Of a stretch of 64,000 nt of DNA, positions 9,586 to 16,674 are shown piece after piece. The stretch is from contig DASCQF010000109.1 of assembly GCA_036012905.1 (NCBI GenBank), positions 1 through 64,000 of the forward strand, read 5' to 3'. Within the stretch, counting starts at the first letter, position 1, and each line of letters starts with the position of its first letter. This stretch comes from NP936 sp002726085. Its GTDB lineage: Bacteria; Acidobacteriota; Vicinamibacteria; Vicinamibacterales; UBA8438. The notes beneath the pieces are model-generated. The model was not told where the DNA came from. It ran no database searches and saw only the letters and a list, made by a program, of their open reading frames with translations. The position numbers were made by a program, and so were the translations under genes.

Positions 9586-10083
9586 TCAGAACACCCCCGG
9601 CACCAGGCGCCATCTCACCCGCTGCCGATACCGTGCATAGACCGGGTCATGGAGGAGGGTCCCCTCCTCGTAGAAGGCCCTGAGCAAGAGGGCGGTGTCG
9701 GCGGCTCCGAGAGCGACGACATTCCACCAGCTCGGATTCGCCGCAAGAAAGGACCCGTGTGTCAGCACGTAGCCCAAGTAGGTCGGGTGACGGACCAGCC
9801 GATGCGCTCCGGAGGAGACGACGCCGCGGTTCGCCGGGAGCAGACCAAAGCTTCGTCCGAGCGCGATCTTTCCGGCGACTACAATCGCGAGGCCAATAGT
9901 GGACGCCGCCACGGTGTACGCCTCGACAGACGGACCTGTCCCGCTTGCCGGCCTGAGCAGAAAGGGGCCGATCATCGACACCGCGCCGACATTGCCCGGC
10001 TCGAAACCGAAGCTGCGGTGCACCGCGCCAACATCGTCCAGGAAGAGACCGAGGCGACGGAGGGAGGCGACTCGACCCGGCAC
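9586..10083 (-). CDS. Isoprenylcysteine carboxyl methyltransferase-like membrane protein, probably 5'-truncated
   Basis: The C-terminal 130 residues match the ICMT-like integral-membrane methyltransferase pattern: a hydrophobic segment, GKIALGRSFGLLPANRG, the hallmark RLVRHPTYLGY, a second hydrophobic pair, and the end YARYRQRVRWRLVPGVF. These proteins methylate small hydrophobic substrates using SAM at the membrane. Homology fades upstream of about 10070, where one or two N-terminal membrane helices would be expected. The best visible start is GTG 10081-10083 with AAGG close upstream, giving 165 residues. The gene has therefore probably lost its 5' end. Confidence 0.65.
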   Translation of the reverse strand: MPGRVASLRRLGLFLDDVGAVHRSFGFEPGNVGAVSMIGPFLLRPASGTGPSVEAYTVAASTIGLAIVVAGKIALGRSFGLLPANRGVVSSGAHRLVRHPTYLGYVLTHGSFLAANPSWWNVVALGAADTALLLRAFYEEGTLLHDPVYARYRQRVRWRLVPGVF

Positions 10084-10116
10084 GCACCTTCGTCGGCCGA
10101 AGCGCAGGCTATTCAG

Positions 10117-10834
10117 ATGTTGGCCGTCGAGCTCGACCGGGTGCGCGCCGACGCGGACCGGACGCTGGCCGCCGAGCTTGCCGCGGCCGAGGAACGCAGC
10201 CGCGCCGACGTGCTGCGCGTCAGGGCCGACACGCAGCGGGCGCTCGCGGAAGAATCGGGCGCCGTGACCAATTACTACGATCTCTGGCAGGCGCGTTTCG
10301 AAGGTGTTGACGTACCGGCAGTTGTCGCTACCGAGACTCCGCATCCGCACGTCGGGCGACAACGGCGTCGCCGGGCTCTGGCGGCCGCTGCCATTCTGGT
10401 CGTCCTGCTTACCATCAGCCTGGGGACCGACTCGGCGCTACGCGTCGGACTTGCCGTCGCTGCATCCAGTGCGATCCAGGTCATCGGCCGCGCTGGCCCA
10501 CTCGACCAAGCCGGCGCCCTGACGGCGCCACGCACCGAGCTTGCCATCGATGGCACGGCGCGCAACCTGGCTGAGCAGCGGCACGCCGCTCAGCCAGGTT
10601 GCGCTGGAGGCCATTGGCTTTCTCGTGGTTCTGCTCCTGCTGCGGGTCGCCCTCTTCGTCGGTGATGGACTGGTCTGGCATGGGCTAGTGGTCACGCTCG
10701 GAATTGTACTGCTGGGCTTCGTCGTAATGCGGGCGCCATGGCCGGCCGAAAGCGTTGCGGGCCCGACGACCAGCACCAGCGAACGCGACGTCGGGACGCC
10801 GATCGGCGACGACGACCAGACACTGGCACAATAG
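10117..10834 (+). pseudogene. Degraded coiled-coil/membrane protein gene
   Basis: From ATG 10117 one frame encodes an Ala/Arg/Glu-rich coiled-coil (ELDRVRADADRTLAAELAAA and onward), a YYDLWQARFEG block and a hydrophobic helix (AAAAILVVLLTISLG). It loses sense near 10500. A second frame, open from before 10541, gives two more hydrophobic helices (AIGFLVVLLLLRVALFV and LVVTLGIVLLGFVVM) and stops at 10834. Together they look like one membrane protein split by a frameshift. The 16-bp perfect inverted repeat at 10560-10604 sits at the break. No family is recognised, and the region is antisense to the lost 5' end of the methyltransferase-like gene. Confidence that it was ever one gene is modest. 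Confidence 0.35.
10560..10604. repeat. Perfect 16-bp inverted repeat
   Basis: GCGCAACCTGGCTGAG at 10560-10575 is exactly reverse-complementary to 10589-10604, with a 13-nt loop. There is no T tract. It could be a hairpin from a template-switch duplication that broke the reading frame, or a transcription terminator. Confidence 0.7.
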
Positions 10835-11298
10835 GCTAGACGACGAACTATTCCCCGCCTCTCGTCGGAATCCTCCACCATCCGGCACCGTGTGGAACTG
10901 TGTGTGGGCAACCCAGGCGACCGAGGCCTACCCAAACTCCCCGAACTCGTGGGCTCACGGCGGTGTCTCCGTCCAGATCCCGACGCGCGAACCACCACCG
11001 CGTCGTAGGAATGGGACTTGCAGCTCTCTGCAGAGGTGATCGAAGGAGGCGCGATGCTCTCACCGCCGGACAGTTCGAGCCCTCGGTAGTCACAGCCGGA
11101 ACGGGGCAGGAACGCCCTCTCTCTGGCTGCCCGCACCGGGGGCACTTTTCCTGGCTTCGTCGCATCCGGCAGTCGGTGCGGCTGGACCTGGGGGACGCGG
11201 TCAACGCCCCTCAGCCAGCGACCCTGAGTCGATTAGGCTCCTCCGGATGTGGCGAAGCCGCTCGTCCCGCCCAACCCCGGTATCCGGAGGGCACCGCC
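10835..11298. other. 464-bp stretch without a supported gene
   Basis: Short frames occur on both strands but none has convincing composition. A strong ribosome-binding motif (GAAGGAGG, 11042-11049) precedes ATG 11054, but that frame stops after 11 codons (MLSPPDSSSPR). It may be the beginning of a deleted gene or a leader peptide. Confidence 0.4.
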
Positions 11299-11958
11299 AT
11301 GAGGGTTCGTCCCCCCTCGCCTCTGTTACTCGCGGCCATTGGTCTTGCATTGCTTCCAGCTTCCGTCCAGGCACAGGGCGCGATCGTCGGCCAGACCGGC
11401 GACGTGACCGGCATCGCGTTGCCCGGTGTCATCGTCGAGGCCATTGGCGTCTCGACGTTCGACGACCGTCGCGTGATGACGCGCGCGGTGACCGCAGACG
11501 ACGACCACTACCAGATCGACCTGCCACCGGGCGTGTACTCGGTGCGTTTCTCGCTCCCCGGATTCGGGACCGCCATCCACGAGGGCATCGGCGTCGAAGA
11601 CGGCTGCCACATCCCACTCGATGCGCGTCTCTTGCCGATCGACCTGCGGGAAGGCGTGACGGCCACCGGTGTCGCCCCTGATGCCGCCCCGTCGAGCATG
11701 GCCGACAGGCTTCCACCCGTCCGGCGAGAGGGCATCACGCATCGAGTGGATCCCGGTGCGGCGACGCCGCTCGTCGAGCGTGCGTCGAGGCGCGACCTGT
11801 GGAGAAACTCGATCGAGCGCAAGCTGTTCTCGAAACACATCGAGGACGCCTGCCTCGGTTACGCTCCGATGTGGCTGAGCCACCTTGATGTGGTGCTGAG
11901 ACAGCGGCCGTGTCAGGTAGCGTGGGCGCAGGCGCCGCACCTCGGGTCAGATACCTAG
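11299..11958 (+). CDS. Secreted carboxypeptidase-regulatory-like domain protein, 219 aa
   Basis: Residues 1-26 form a signal peptide ending LPASVQAQ. Residues about 27-110 are a CarboxypepD_reg-like beta-sandwich (GDVTGIALPGVIVEA, YQIDLPPGVYSVRFSLPGFG), the domain that begins Oar-type TonB-dependent receptors in acidobacteria. No plug or barrel follows; the remaining 100 residues (ending QAPHLGSDT) are not recognised. ATG 11299 has GGAGGG 8 nt upstream (11286-11291). It is either a receptor truncated after its first domain or a small stand-alone secreted protein. Given the surrounding truncations I favour a remnant, but the reading frame is clean. Confidence 0.6.
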   Translation: MRVRPPSPLLLAAIGLALLPASVQAQGAIVGQTGDVTGIALPGVIVEAIGVSTFDDRRVMTRAVTADDDHYQIDLPPGVYSVRFSLPGFGTAIHEGIGVEDGCHIPLDARLLPIDLREGVTATGVAPDAAPSSMADRLPPVRREGITHRVDPGAATPLVERASRRDLWRNSIERKLFSKHIEDACLGYAPMWLSHLDVVLRQRPCQVAWAQAPHLGSDT

Positions 11959-12048
11959 GTTCAGCCCGTCGTAACGAGTGTCCCCCGGCGCCGAGCGGGG
12001 CCTGGCCGCGTCCATGCAGCTAGCCTCGGCAGTCATGCATCACTGCCG

Positions 12049-12411
12049 CTAATTCGCGACACGGTCGTAGACGCTGCGTATCGAGACCGGTTGCCGAAAC
12101 AACCTCGAGTCTTCCCCCACGAGGAGGTGAGCGATCTGGTCAGCGGACAGTCGCGTAAGGCGCTCCGTCAGGGTCGAACCGTCTTCGGTGGTCTCGGCGA
12201 TGATCAGGTCGTCGCCGTCCCACTCCGTTGACGCCTCGACGTCGACGCCGCAGACCGTCTGCCGTGTGTGGTCCCGATCGAAGTAGAAGATGCGGCTTCC
12301 TGAGCGGCCAACTCGAAAGACCAGCCGGCGTTCGTCCTGTTCGATCTCGATCTGCTCGGCGAACTGCAGCACCCGTTTCTTCCGCCGAATGTCCTGCTGA
12401 GCCTTGTTCAT
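12049..12411 (-). CDS. Hypothetical protein, 120 aa
   Basis: A soluble protein with a basic N-terminal helix (MNKAQQDIRRKKRVLQFAEQ) followed by beta-rich sequence with LVFRVGRSGSRIFYF and DGDDLIIAETTEDGS. No family is recognised. The ATG at 12409-12411 has AGGAGG about 6 nt upstream on the minus strand. Its promoter region contains a composite palindrome (12415-12466). It lies directly downstream of a truncated higA on the same strand, so it may belong to a damaged toxin-antitoxin-like locus, but the sequence alone does not show that. Confidence 0.65.
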   Translation of the reverse strand: MNKAQQDIRRKKRVLQFAEQIEIEQDERRLVFRVGRSGSRIFYFDRDHTRQTVCGVDVEASTEWDGDDLIIAETTEDGSTLTERLTRLSADQIAHLLVGEDSRLFRQPVSIRSVYDRVAN

Positions 12412-12414
12412 GAC

Positions 12415-12466
12415 CGACCTCCTGGTTCTGGACACGTACGTTCACACAATGTGTCCAGCGAGGTCG
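12415..12466. promoter_or_regulatory. Composite palindrome upstream of the 120-aa gene
   Basis: Two nested inverted repeats share one centre region: CGACCTC (12415-12421) with GAGGTCG (12460-12466), and CTGGACAC (12428-12435) with GTGTCCAG (12451-12458). The outer left arm overlaps the ribosome-binding region of the 120-aa gene. This looks like an operator or an mRNA hairpin controlling that gene. Confidence 0.5.
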
Positions 12467-12473
12467 GAAATTC

Positions 12474-12635
12474 CTACGCCGTGATACCTCGTCTTCCTCG
12501 AATCAGCTCATTGAGGCCCGGCCTGGTCCATCCGATCCGCCGGGCGAAATCCGCCTGACTGACGCCCGTTGGTTCGAGGAACTCCTCGCGAAGAATCTCG
12601 CCGGGATGGAAGGGATTCGTTGGCTGCTCGTGCAT
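12474..12635 (-). pseudogene. Truncated HigA-type antitoxin
   Basis: The first 53 residues of an XRE-family HigA antitoxin (HPGEILREEFLEP, SQADFARRIGWTRPGLNELI) are present after ATG 12633-12635, which has GGAGG 7 nt upstream. The frame then meets TAG after RRGITA, exactly where the intact paralogue at 14592-14861 continues with AEAALDLADTLG. The helix-turn-helix is largely kept but the C-terminal dimerisation part is missing. No higB toxin precedes it. It is a remnant, although the short product might still bind DNA. Confidence 0.8.
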
Positions 12636-12660
12636 CGTGTTGCCTCCGTCCAGTGTAGGT

Positions 12661-12738
12661 GCTGCCGGTCCCGGGAACACGCCGCCCCAGCCTCAGCCGT
12701 AGTGGGACCAAGGTCCAATACGTAGCGCACTTTTCTGC
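12661..12738. repeat. 78-bp direct repeat, copy A, carrying a GGGACC-AA-GGTCC box
   Basis: This segment matches 13654-13731 at 74 of 78 positions. It contains the palindromic box TGGGACCAAGGTCCA at 12703-12717. Downstream of this copy the sequence diverges and no -10 hexamer is seen at the spacing found in the other copies, so it may be an inactive promoter remnant. Confidence 0.85.
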
Positions 12739-12770
12739 GCCAGCGGGCCGTCTTGGGTCAGCGCGACGCG

Positions 12771-12974
12771 TCAGTCGGATCTATCTGTGGCTACGGTCGT
12801 TCTTCCGGCTCTCGGTTTCGCAGCCCGGCCAAGGAGGGATCGCATCTCCTCCAGGGTCGTCTCGAGCCAGCGCAGCCGTTCTGCGGCGGTGAGATCCAGA
12901 CCCCGCCGCGCCTGGCGGCGTCGGTGGGAGTCGTAGCTCCAAGGGGGATCCTGTGAAGTTGGCTGACTACCCAT
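12771..12974 (-). CDS. Small partner protein of the nucleotidyltransferase
   Basis: A 67-residue protein beginning 9 nt after the nucleotidyltransferase stop. Its recognisable part is LTAAERLRWLETTLEEM, an amphipathic helix like the ERLRWLEE motif of small proteins paired with MNT-like nucleotidyltransferases. The N-terminal 28 residues are hydrophilic and basic. It is probably the cognate partner of a two-gene toxin-antitoxin-like module; which of the two is the toxin cannot be told from sequence. A GGGG stretch precedes the ATG at 12972-12974. Confidence 0.6.
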   Translation of the reverse strand: MGSQPTSQDPPWSYDSHRRRQARRGLDLTAAERLRWLETTLEEMRSLLGRAAKPRAGRTTVATDRSD

Positions 12975-12983
12975 TACCCCATT

Positions 12984-13484
12984 CTACCGATCCGATCCCG
13001 GATCGAGCTGCTCGAGGGCCTCTACATCCTCGAGATCGCGCGGCCGTCCCGCCTGCTTCTTCATCTCGATCAGAAGCCGCCTCGGCACCACGCGAACGGT
13101 AGTGGTCTCCAGGCGCAGCTCCACGGCGCTCTCGTAGACCATGTCGAAGTCAAAGGGCTCTCGGACAAAGAGATCAACGTCCAGACCCGGGCTCTCATCG
13201 CTCCACAACGAGAAGACTTCGAGGTTCTTGTCTCGGATCCATCGCTCCCGAATGTGCGCGTCCGCGAACTGCTCCGCGGGCACCGGCGCACGCGGCTCGT
13301 AGCCAAGGGCGCCCAGAGCGTGCAACGCGCGCCGCGCGTTGTCGGGCTCCAGCTGCACGATGAGATCCAGATCTGCAGTCGTCCGAAGGTATCCATGCAA
13401 GACGACCGCCACGCCTCCCGCGACCAGATATCGAACCCGAGCTCGGTTGAGCACCTCGAGGACCCGCTCGATGTCGCCGACCAC
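12984..13484 (-). CDS. Nucleotidyltransferase, MNT/AbiEii-like
   Basis: A 166-residue protein of the nucleotidyltransferase fold. The signature GGVAVVLHGYLRTTADLDL (about residues 23-41) provides the GG-x-A motif and the metal-binding D-x-D. A later acidic strand, LDVDLFV, supplies the third Asp. Such proteins add nucleotides to RNA or protein targets in toxin-antitoxin and abortive-infection modules. The start is GTG 13482-13484. It is first in a two-gene minus-strand operon with the small protein at 12771-12974. It sits between two copies of a duplicated promoter-like repeat, which suggests it arrived or moved with that repeat. Confidence 0.75.
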   Translation of the reverse strand: MVGDIERVLEVLNRARVRYLVAGGVAVVLHGYLRTTADLDLIVQLEPDNARRALHALGALGYEPRAPVPAEQFADAHIRERWIRDKNLEVFSLWSDESPGLDVDLFVREPFDFDMVYESAVELRLETTTVRVVPRRLLIEMKKQAGRPRDLEDVEALEQLDPGSDR

Positions 13485-13653
13485 GATTCAATCCTAGCCC
13501 ATCGGACACGATCGCCGGCGCCTCAGGCGTGCGGTCCGGAGCCGACCAGCGTCAACACAGTGACGACCTTGTCCTCGAGGATCGCCTCGCCAGTGAGCCT
13601 GGGTCTGCATCTGCAACTGCCCTCGAGGAACCGCGTCCGGTGTTGCAGTAGTT
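13485..13653. other. Intergenic stretch upstream of repeat copy B
   Basis: No gene is supported on the plus strand. A minus-strand frame ending at 13523 has a short plausible C-terminus (LTLVGSGPHA), faintly like the end of the PIN protein at 18450, but has no start or conserved domain. It may be a gene scrap. Confidence 0.3.
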
Positions 13654-13740
13654 GCTGCCGGTCCCGGGAACACGCCGCCCCAGTCTCAGCCGTTGTGGGA
13701 CCAAGGTCCAATACCTGGCGCACTTTTCTGCCTCTACAAG
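13654..13740 (+). promoter_or_regulatory. Repeat copy B: GGGACC-AA-GGTCC box promoter
   Basis: Second copy of the 78-bp repeat (13654-13731). The box TGGGACCAAGGTCCA spans 13696-13710, and TACAAG at 13735-13740 is a candidate -10 hexamer 25 nt after the last C of GGTCC. The box therefore covers the -35 position, as expected for a class II activator site. It reads toward the damaged DUF3604 gene. Confidence 0.55.
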
Positions 13741-13746
13741 GGCCCG

Positions 13747-14609
13747 ATGTGGCGTGCCAGCCAAGCGGCTTCGCCCACTGTGTTTTCTGGTCGTGGCCAA
13801 GCGGGTTGCCTAGACGTATGCCTCGACGATGGACGACCGGTTGGGCCGGTCTTCCGCGTTTCTGAGCACCGCCGATTCGGGCCATCGGGCAGCGTGGCGA
13901 AGACCGACGAGGTGCTGCAGTACGAGTATGGCCGGTCGGCACTGCGTCTCGGGCTCAGCCTCGAAGATCGGGTAGGGGTGAACCCCTACATGTTCGGGCT
14001 GATCGGCTCGACCGACACTCATACGTCGCTGGCCACCACGCGCGAAGAGAACTACTTCGGCAAGTTCACCGCCACCGAGTCGTCGCCCGAGCGCTACGAG
14101 CTCTATGTGATCCGCTCCGATGTCGACGAGTCGCTGTCGACGTTGTCGTCGGAGGAGGTGGCGTCCGGGCTCGCGGCGGTGTGGGCGCGCGAGAACACCC
14201 GCGAGGCGCTGTTCGACGCCATGCGCCGCAAAGAGGTCTACGCCACCACCGGCACTCGCATCATGGTGCGCGTGTTCGGGGGCTGGAACTTCGAGGCGGA
14301 CGAGGTGGAACGGCCGGACTTCGCCGACCAGGGCTACGCGCGCGGCGTCCCAATGGGCGGAGAGCTGACCCGCCCGCGCGCGGACGCATCGCCGAGCTTC
14401 ATGATCCGCGCCCTGCGCCACGCGGACGGCGCCAACCTCGACCGTGTCCAGGTCATCAAGGGATGGCTCGACGGCGCGGGCGAGACCCACGAACGGATCT
14501 ACGACGTCGCGGTGTCGGACGGACGCACGGTGGGAGTCGACGGACGTGCGCGAACACCGGTCGGCACCACCGTGGACATCGCGGATGCCAGCTACGCGAC
14601 TCGCCGAGA
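13747..14609 (+). pseudogene. DUF3604 protein gene, truncated at both ends
   Basis: Homology to DUF3604 begins near 13899 (LQYEYGRSALRLGLSLED), continues through GLIGSTDTHTSLATT, ENTREALFDAMRRKEVYATTG, RGVPMGGEL and DRVQVIKGWLDGAGETHE, and stops near 14607 after IADASYATRR. There a complete member reads on to a PELxTVWxDPDF block. The first two thirds, including the signal peptide and the first metal-binding HxH, are missing. The frame runs on to 15057 antisense to higBA, which is meaningless sequence. Its paralogue is at 16675-18428. ATG 13747 follows promoter box copy B, but the sequence from 13747 to 13899 is not homologous to the family. Confidence 0.8.
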
Positions 14610-14861
14610 TTTGGCGGCCCTGTCAAGGTCGTATGTGGCCTGCAGGTTCATCCACAGCTTGGCCGAGGTGCCCAGTGTGTCGGCCAGGTCGAGCGCCGCC
14701 TCGGCGGTGACGCCGCGCTTGCCTCGAATCAGCTCGTTGAGTCGAGCCCGGGTCCAGCCGATCCGCTGCGCGAATTCGGCCTGGGTAATACCCATTGGGT
14801 CGAGAAACTCCTCGCGAAGAAGTTCGCCCGGGTGGAAGGGATTCGTCGGCTGCGTGTGCAC
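14592..14861 (-). CDS. higA: HigA-family antitoxin
   Basis: An XRE-family antitoxin of 89 residues that should neutralise the adjacent HigB-like toxin and repress the operon. It opens with NPFHPGELLREEFLDPMG, the family signature, followed by the helix-turn-helix ITQAEFAQRIGWTRARLNELI. The start is GTG 14859-14861 with AAGGGGG upstream, aligned with the ATG of the truncated copy at 12635. It begins 13 nt after the toxin's stop, the toxin-first order typical of higBA. Its 3' end overlaps the broken end of the DUF3604 fragment on the other strand. Confidence 0.92.
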   Translation of the reverse strand: MHTQPTNPFHPGELLREEFLDPMGITQAEFAQRIGWTRARLNELIRGKRGVTAEAALDLADTLGTSAKLWMNLQATYDLDRAAKSRRVA

Positions 14862-14874
14862 CGCGGTGCCCCCT

Positions 14875-15165
14875 TCAGTGATAGTCGACGATCTGGACGT
14901 CATGAACCTGACCTCGACTCCATCGGAAGACGACGCGCCATTGGTCGTTGATCCGAATCGAGTGAAAGCCGCGCCGATCACCTCTGAGCGCCTCCAGCCG
15001 GTTGCCGGGCGGCACCCTCAGGTCCCTGAGCTCGGCCGCGTCGTGGAGATAGAGTAGCTTCCGGCGGGCTGCCCGACGAAGCTCGGCTGGAAACGATCGC
15101 GTCGCCCTGGTTCTCCGGTCGTAGAACAGGTCTTCGGCCAGCGCGTTCCCGAACGAGTCGAGCAT
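14875..15165 (-). CDS. higB: HigB-family toxin
   Basis: A 96-residue RelE-superfamily toxin expected to cleave mRNA on the ribosome. Characteristic blocks are the LRDLRVPPGNRLEAL strand region, GDRRGFHSIRINDQWRVVFRW and the terminal VQIVDYH. Its length is typical of HigB. ATG 15163-15165 has AAGGA 5 nt upstream. It is first in the higBA operon, which is probably autoregulated through the palindrome at 15174-15192. Confidence 0.93.
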   Translation of the reverse strand: MLDSFGNALAEDLFYDRRTRATRSFPAELRRAARRKLLYLHDAAELRDLRVPPGNRLEALRGDRRGFHSIRINDQWRVVFRWSRGQVHDVQIVDYH

Positions 15166-15173
15166 GTTCCTTC

Positions 15174-15192
15174 GTTATCGTAACACGATAAC
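15174..15192. promoter_or_regulatory. higBA operator palindrome
   Basis: GTTATCG (15174-15180) and CGATAAC (15186-15192) form a perfect 7-bp inverted repeat with a 5-nt spacer, 8 nt upstream of the higB ATG. HigA proteins repress their own operons through such sites; binding here is inferred from position. Confidence 0.65.
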
Positions 15193-15267
15193 ACGCCATA
15201 GTTGAACGGGCGGCGAGAGCGCCGCCGCACAACTCGCGCCCCTGGCGGCCGGCACGGCGTCCACACG

Positions 15268-15283
15268 TGAGACCAAGGTCCCA
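15268..15283 (+). promoter_or_regulatory. GGGACC-AA-GGTCCC-type box upstream of ferric-reductase-like gene
   Basis: TGAGACCAAGGTCCCA is a 15-of-16 version of the palindrome seen at 12703, 13696, 16598 and 19289. At the expected spacing stands TGGGAT (15307-15312), a weak -10. The next gene starts at 15389. Confidence 0.4.
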
Positions 15284-15388
15284 TATGTGGGTAGCCGCCG
15301 AGCGGATGGGATGCCCTGCGGCGTGCCGGAGTGCTACGACCTTCACGTCGACTGCGCTCCCGGCCGCGCCTCGGGTGGTGTGGGAGAT

Positions 15389-16087
15389 ATGACCGACGAC
15401 CATTCGAACCTGCCGCCAGACCGGCTGTGGCAACCGACCACGGCGAAGTGGTTCGCAGCGCTGTTCGGGACCGCGCTGGTCTACGCCATCATCCGCGATC
15501 ACCTGGCGGGTGACGTGCCGTGGGCGCACTTCCCGCTGTTCATCCTCAACAAGGCGACGTCGCTCGCGGCGGTGTTCTTCGTGGCCAGCTCGTATCTCGT
15601 CGGCAAGGTCTTCCACTGGCACGACCACGACAGGGCGCTGCGGCTGGTGGTCATCAAGTTCTGCGGTCTGACCGGGTTCTTCCTGGCAGGCGTGCACGCG
15701 CTGTTCTCGCTGGCGCTGCTCTCGCCGGCCTACTACGCCAAGTACTTCGACCCCGACGGCCGCCTCAACCTCGAATGCGAGGTGGCGATGGCGGTCGGCG
15801 TCATCGGGCTGTTCCTGCTGATGTCGCCGGCGATCACGACGCTGCCGATGATGCCGAAGGCGATTGGCGGGCGGCGGTGGAAGCGCAGCCAGTTCGCCGG
15901 CTATGTCGCGTTGACGTTCGTGGTCGCGCACCTGACTGCGCTGGGCATCGCGGGCTGGCTGGCGCCGGCCGGCTGGAACGGCGGGCTGCCGCCGATCAGC
16001 CTGGTGGCGCTGGTGGCGGCACTGGTGCCGCTGCTGGCAAAGGGGAAACGCGTGCACGACAGGCACGAACACGGCGAGACGGGATGA
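15389..16087 (+). CDS. Ferric-reductase-like integral membrane protein
   Basis: A 232-residue protein with five to six hydrophobic helices. Histidines sit within helices (FFLAGVHALFSL, FVVAHLTALG), and the loop GGRRWKRSQFAGY resembles the GGRRWRRLHRLVY region of ferric reductase-like/MsrQ-type transmembrane domains that bind b-type haem. It may pass electrons across the inner membrane, but no flavin or NADH domain is attached and no redox partner gene is adjacent. ATG 15389 was chosen because the upstream 34 codons are non-hydrophobic and GGGAG lies just before it. A palindromic box lies about 110 nt upstream. Assignment is moderate; it could be an uncharacterised membrane family. Confidence 0.6.
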   Translation: MTDDHSNLPPDRLWQPTTAKWFAALFGTALVYAIIRDHLAGDVPWAHFPLFILNKATSLAAVFFVASSYLVGKVFHWHDHDRALRLVVIKFCGLTGFFLAGVHALFSLALLSPAYYAKYFDPDGRLNLECEVAMAVGVIGLFLLMSPAITTLPMMPKAIGGRRWKRSQFAGYVALTFVVAHLTALGIAGWLAPAGWNGGLPPISLVALVAALVPLLAKGKRVHDRHEHGETG

Positions 16088-16145
16088 ACGGGCGGTTCTC
16101 GCTGATGGTATGAAAGCCCAGCGTCGCACCGAGAGCGGCGATGGG

Positions 16146-16202
16146 CCTGGCTGCCAGGTCGGAGAGGGCGGACTCGGCGAGTCGGATGGTGACCCGAGGC
16201 AT
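16146..16202 (-). pseudogene. RelE/ParE toxin stub
   Basis: After ATG 16200-16202, 3 nt beyond the antitoxin stop, only the opening of a RelE/ParE toxin (MPRVTIRLAESALSDL) remains. The frame continues as non-homologous proline-rich sequence across the end of the membrane-protein gene. The toxin is effectively deleted, leaving an orphan antitoxin. Confidence 0.65.
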
Positions 16203-16205
16203 CGC

Positions 16206-16472
16206 CTACTTCAGAGCAAGCCGCCTGCGCGCCTCCGTCAGGCTGACGGCCCGGCCGGCCTCCAGATCGCTGAGCCCTTCGACGACCGCACGCATGAACT
16301 CGCGCTCCTCCGCAGCGTCTTCGTATGCGGACACCGACTGGACCACCGCCACACCGCGGCCCCGGCTGGTCAGGAGGACGGGACGTGCGGCCTCGGTCGT
16401 GTGCCGGACGACGCGCCCCGGGTCTTTCTTCAGATCACCGAGCGGAACGATGTCCTTCGAGAATCGAATCAC
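16206..16472 (-). CDS. Phd/YefM-family antitoxin, orphaned
   Basis: An 88-residue antitoxin with the Phd/YefM fold: IRFSKDIVPLGDLKKDPGRV followed by RPVLLTSRGRGVAVVQS, then an Asp/Glu-rich helix and a C-terminal toxin-binding segment ending EARRRLALK. The start GTG 16470-16472 has GGAGG 5 nt upstream and replaces a longer frame that begins in non-homologous sequence. Phd proteins repress their operon and neutralise a RelE, YoeB or Doc toxin. Here the downstream toxin is reduced to a stub, so the gene is probably a relic or a free-standing repressor. Confidence 0.85.
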   Translation of the reverse strand: MIRFSKDIVPLGDLKKDPGRVVRHTTEAARPVLLTSRGRGVAVVQSVSAYEDAAEEREFMRAVVEGLSDLEAGRAVSLTEARRRLALK

Positions 16473-16597
16473 AGGACCTCCAAACAGGTCTGTCAACAGG
16501 TGCTGATTATAGCAGTTGACCTGACCGACCGGCCCCCCGCTGCTGCCAGCGCGCCTCGATGTATTCGGGAGGCCGAGACATGGGAGGCAAGAATTGT

Positions 16598-16643
16598 AGG
16601 ACAAAGGTCCAATACCCTCCTCGTCTCTTCGTTGCCTAAACTG
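16598..16643 (+). promoter_or_regulatory. Box promoter upstream of DUF3604 gene
   Basis: TAGGACAAAGGTCCA (16598-16612) is a one-mismatch form of the palindromic box. TAAACT (16638-16643) is a candidate -10 hexamer 26 nt after the box. The DUF3604 ATG follows at 16675 with GGAG 8 nt upstream (AGGCAGGAG). Confidence 0.55.
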
Positions 16644-16674
16644 CCGTGATCGACTTCAGGCAGGAGTAACGACG

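Noticed and set aside
13810..14490. 226-codon minus-strand frame opposite the DUF3604 fragment
   Set aside because: It is the antisense shadow of a recognisable plus-strand family; its protein has no conserved motif.
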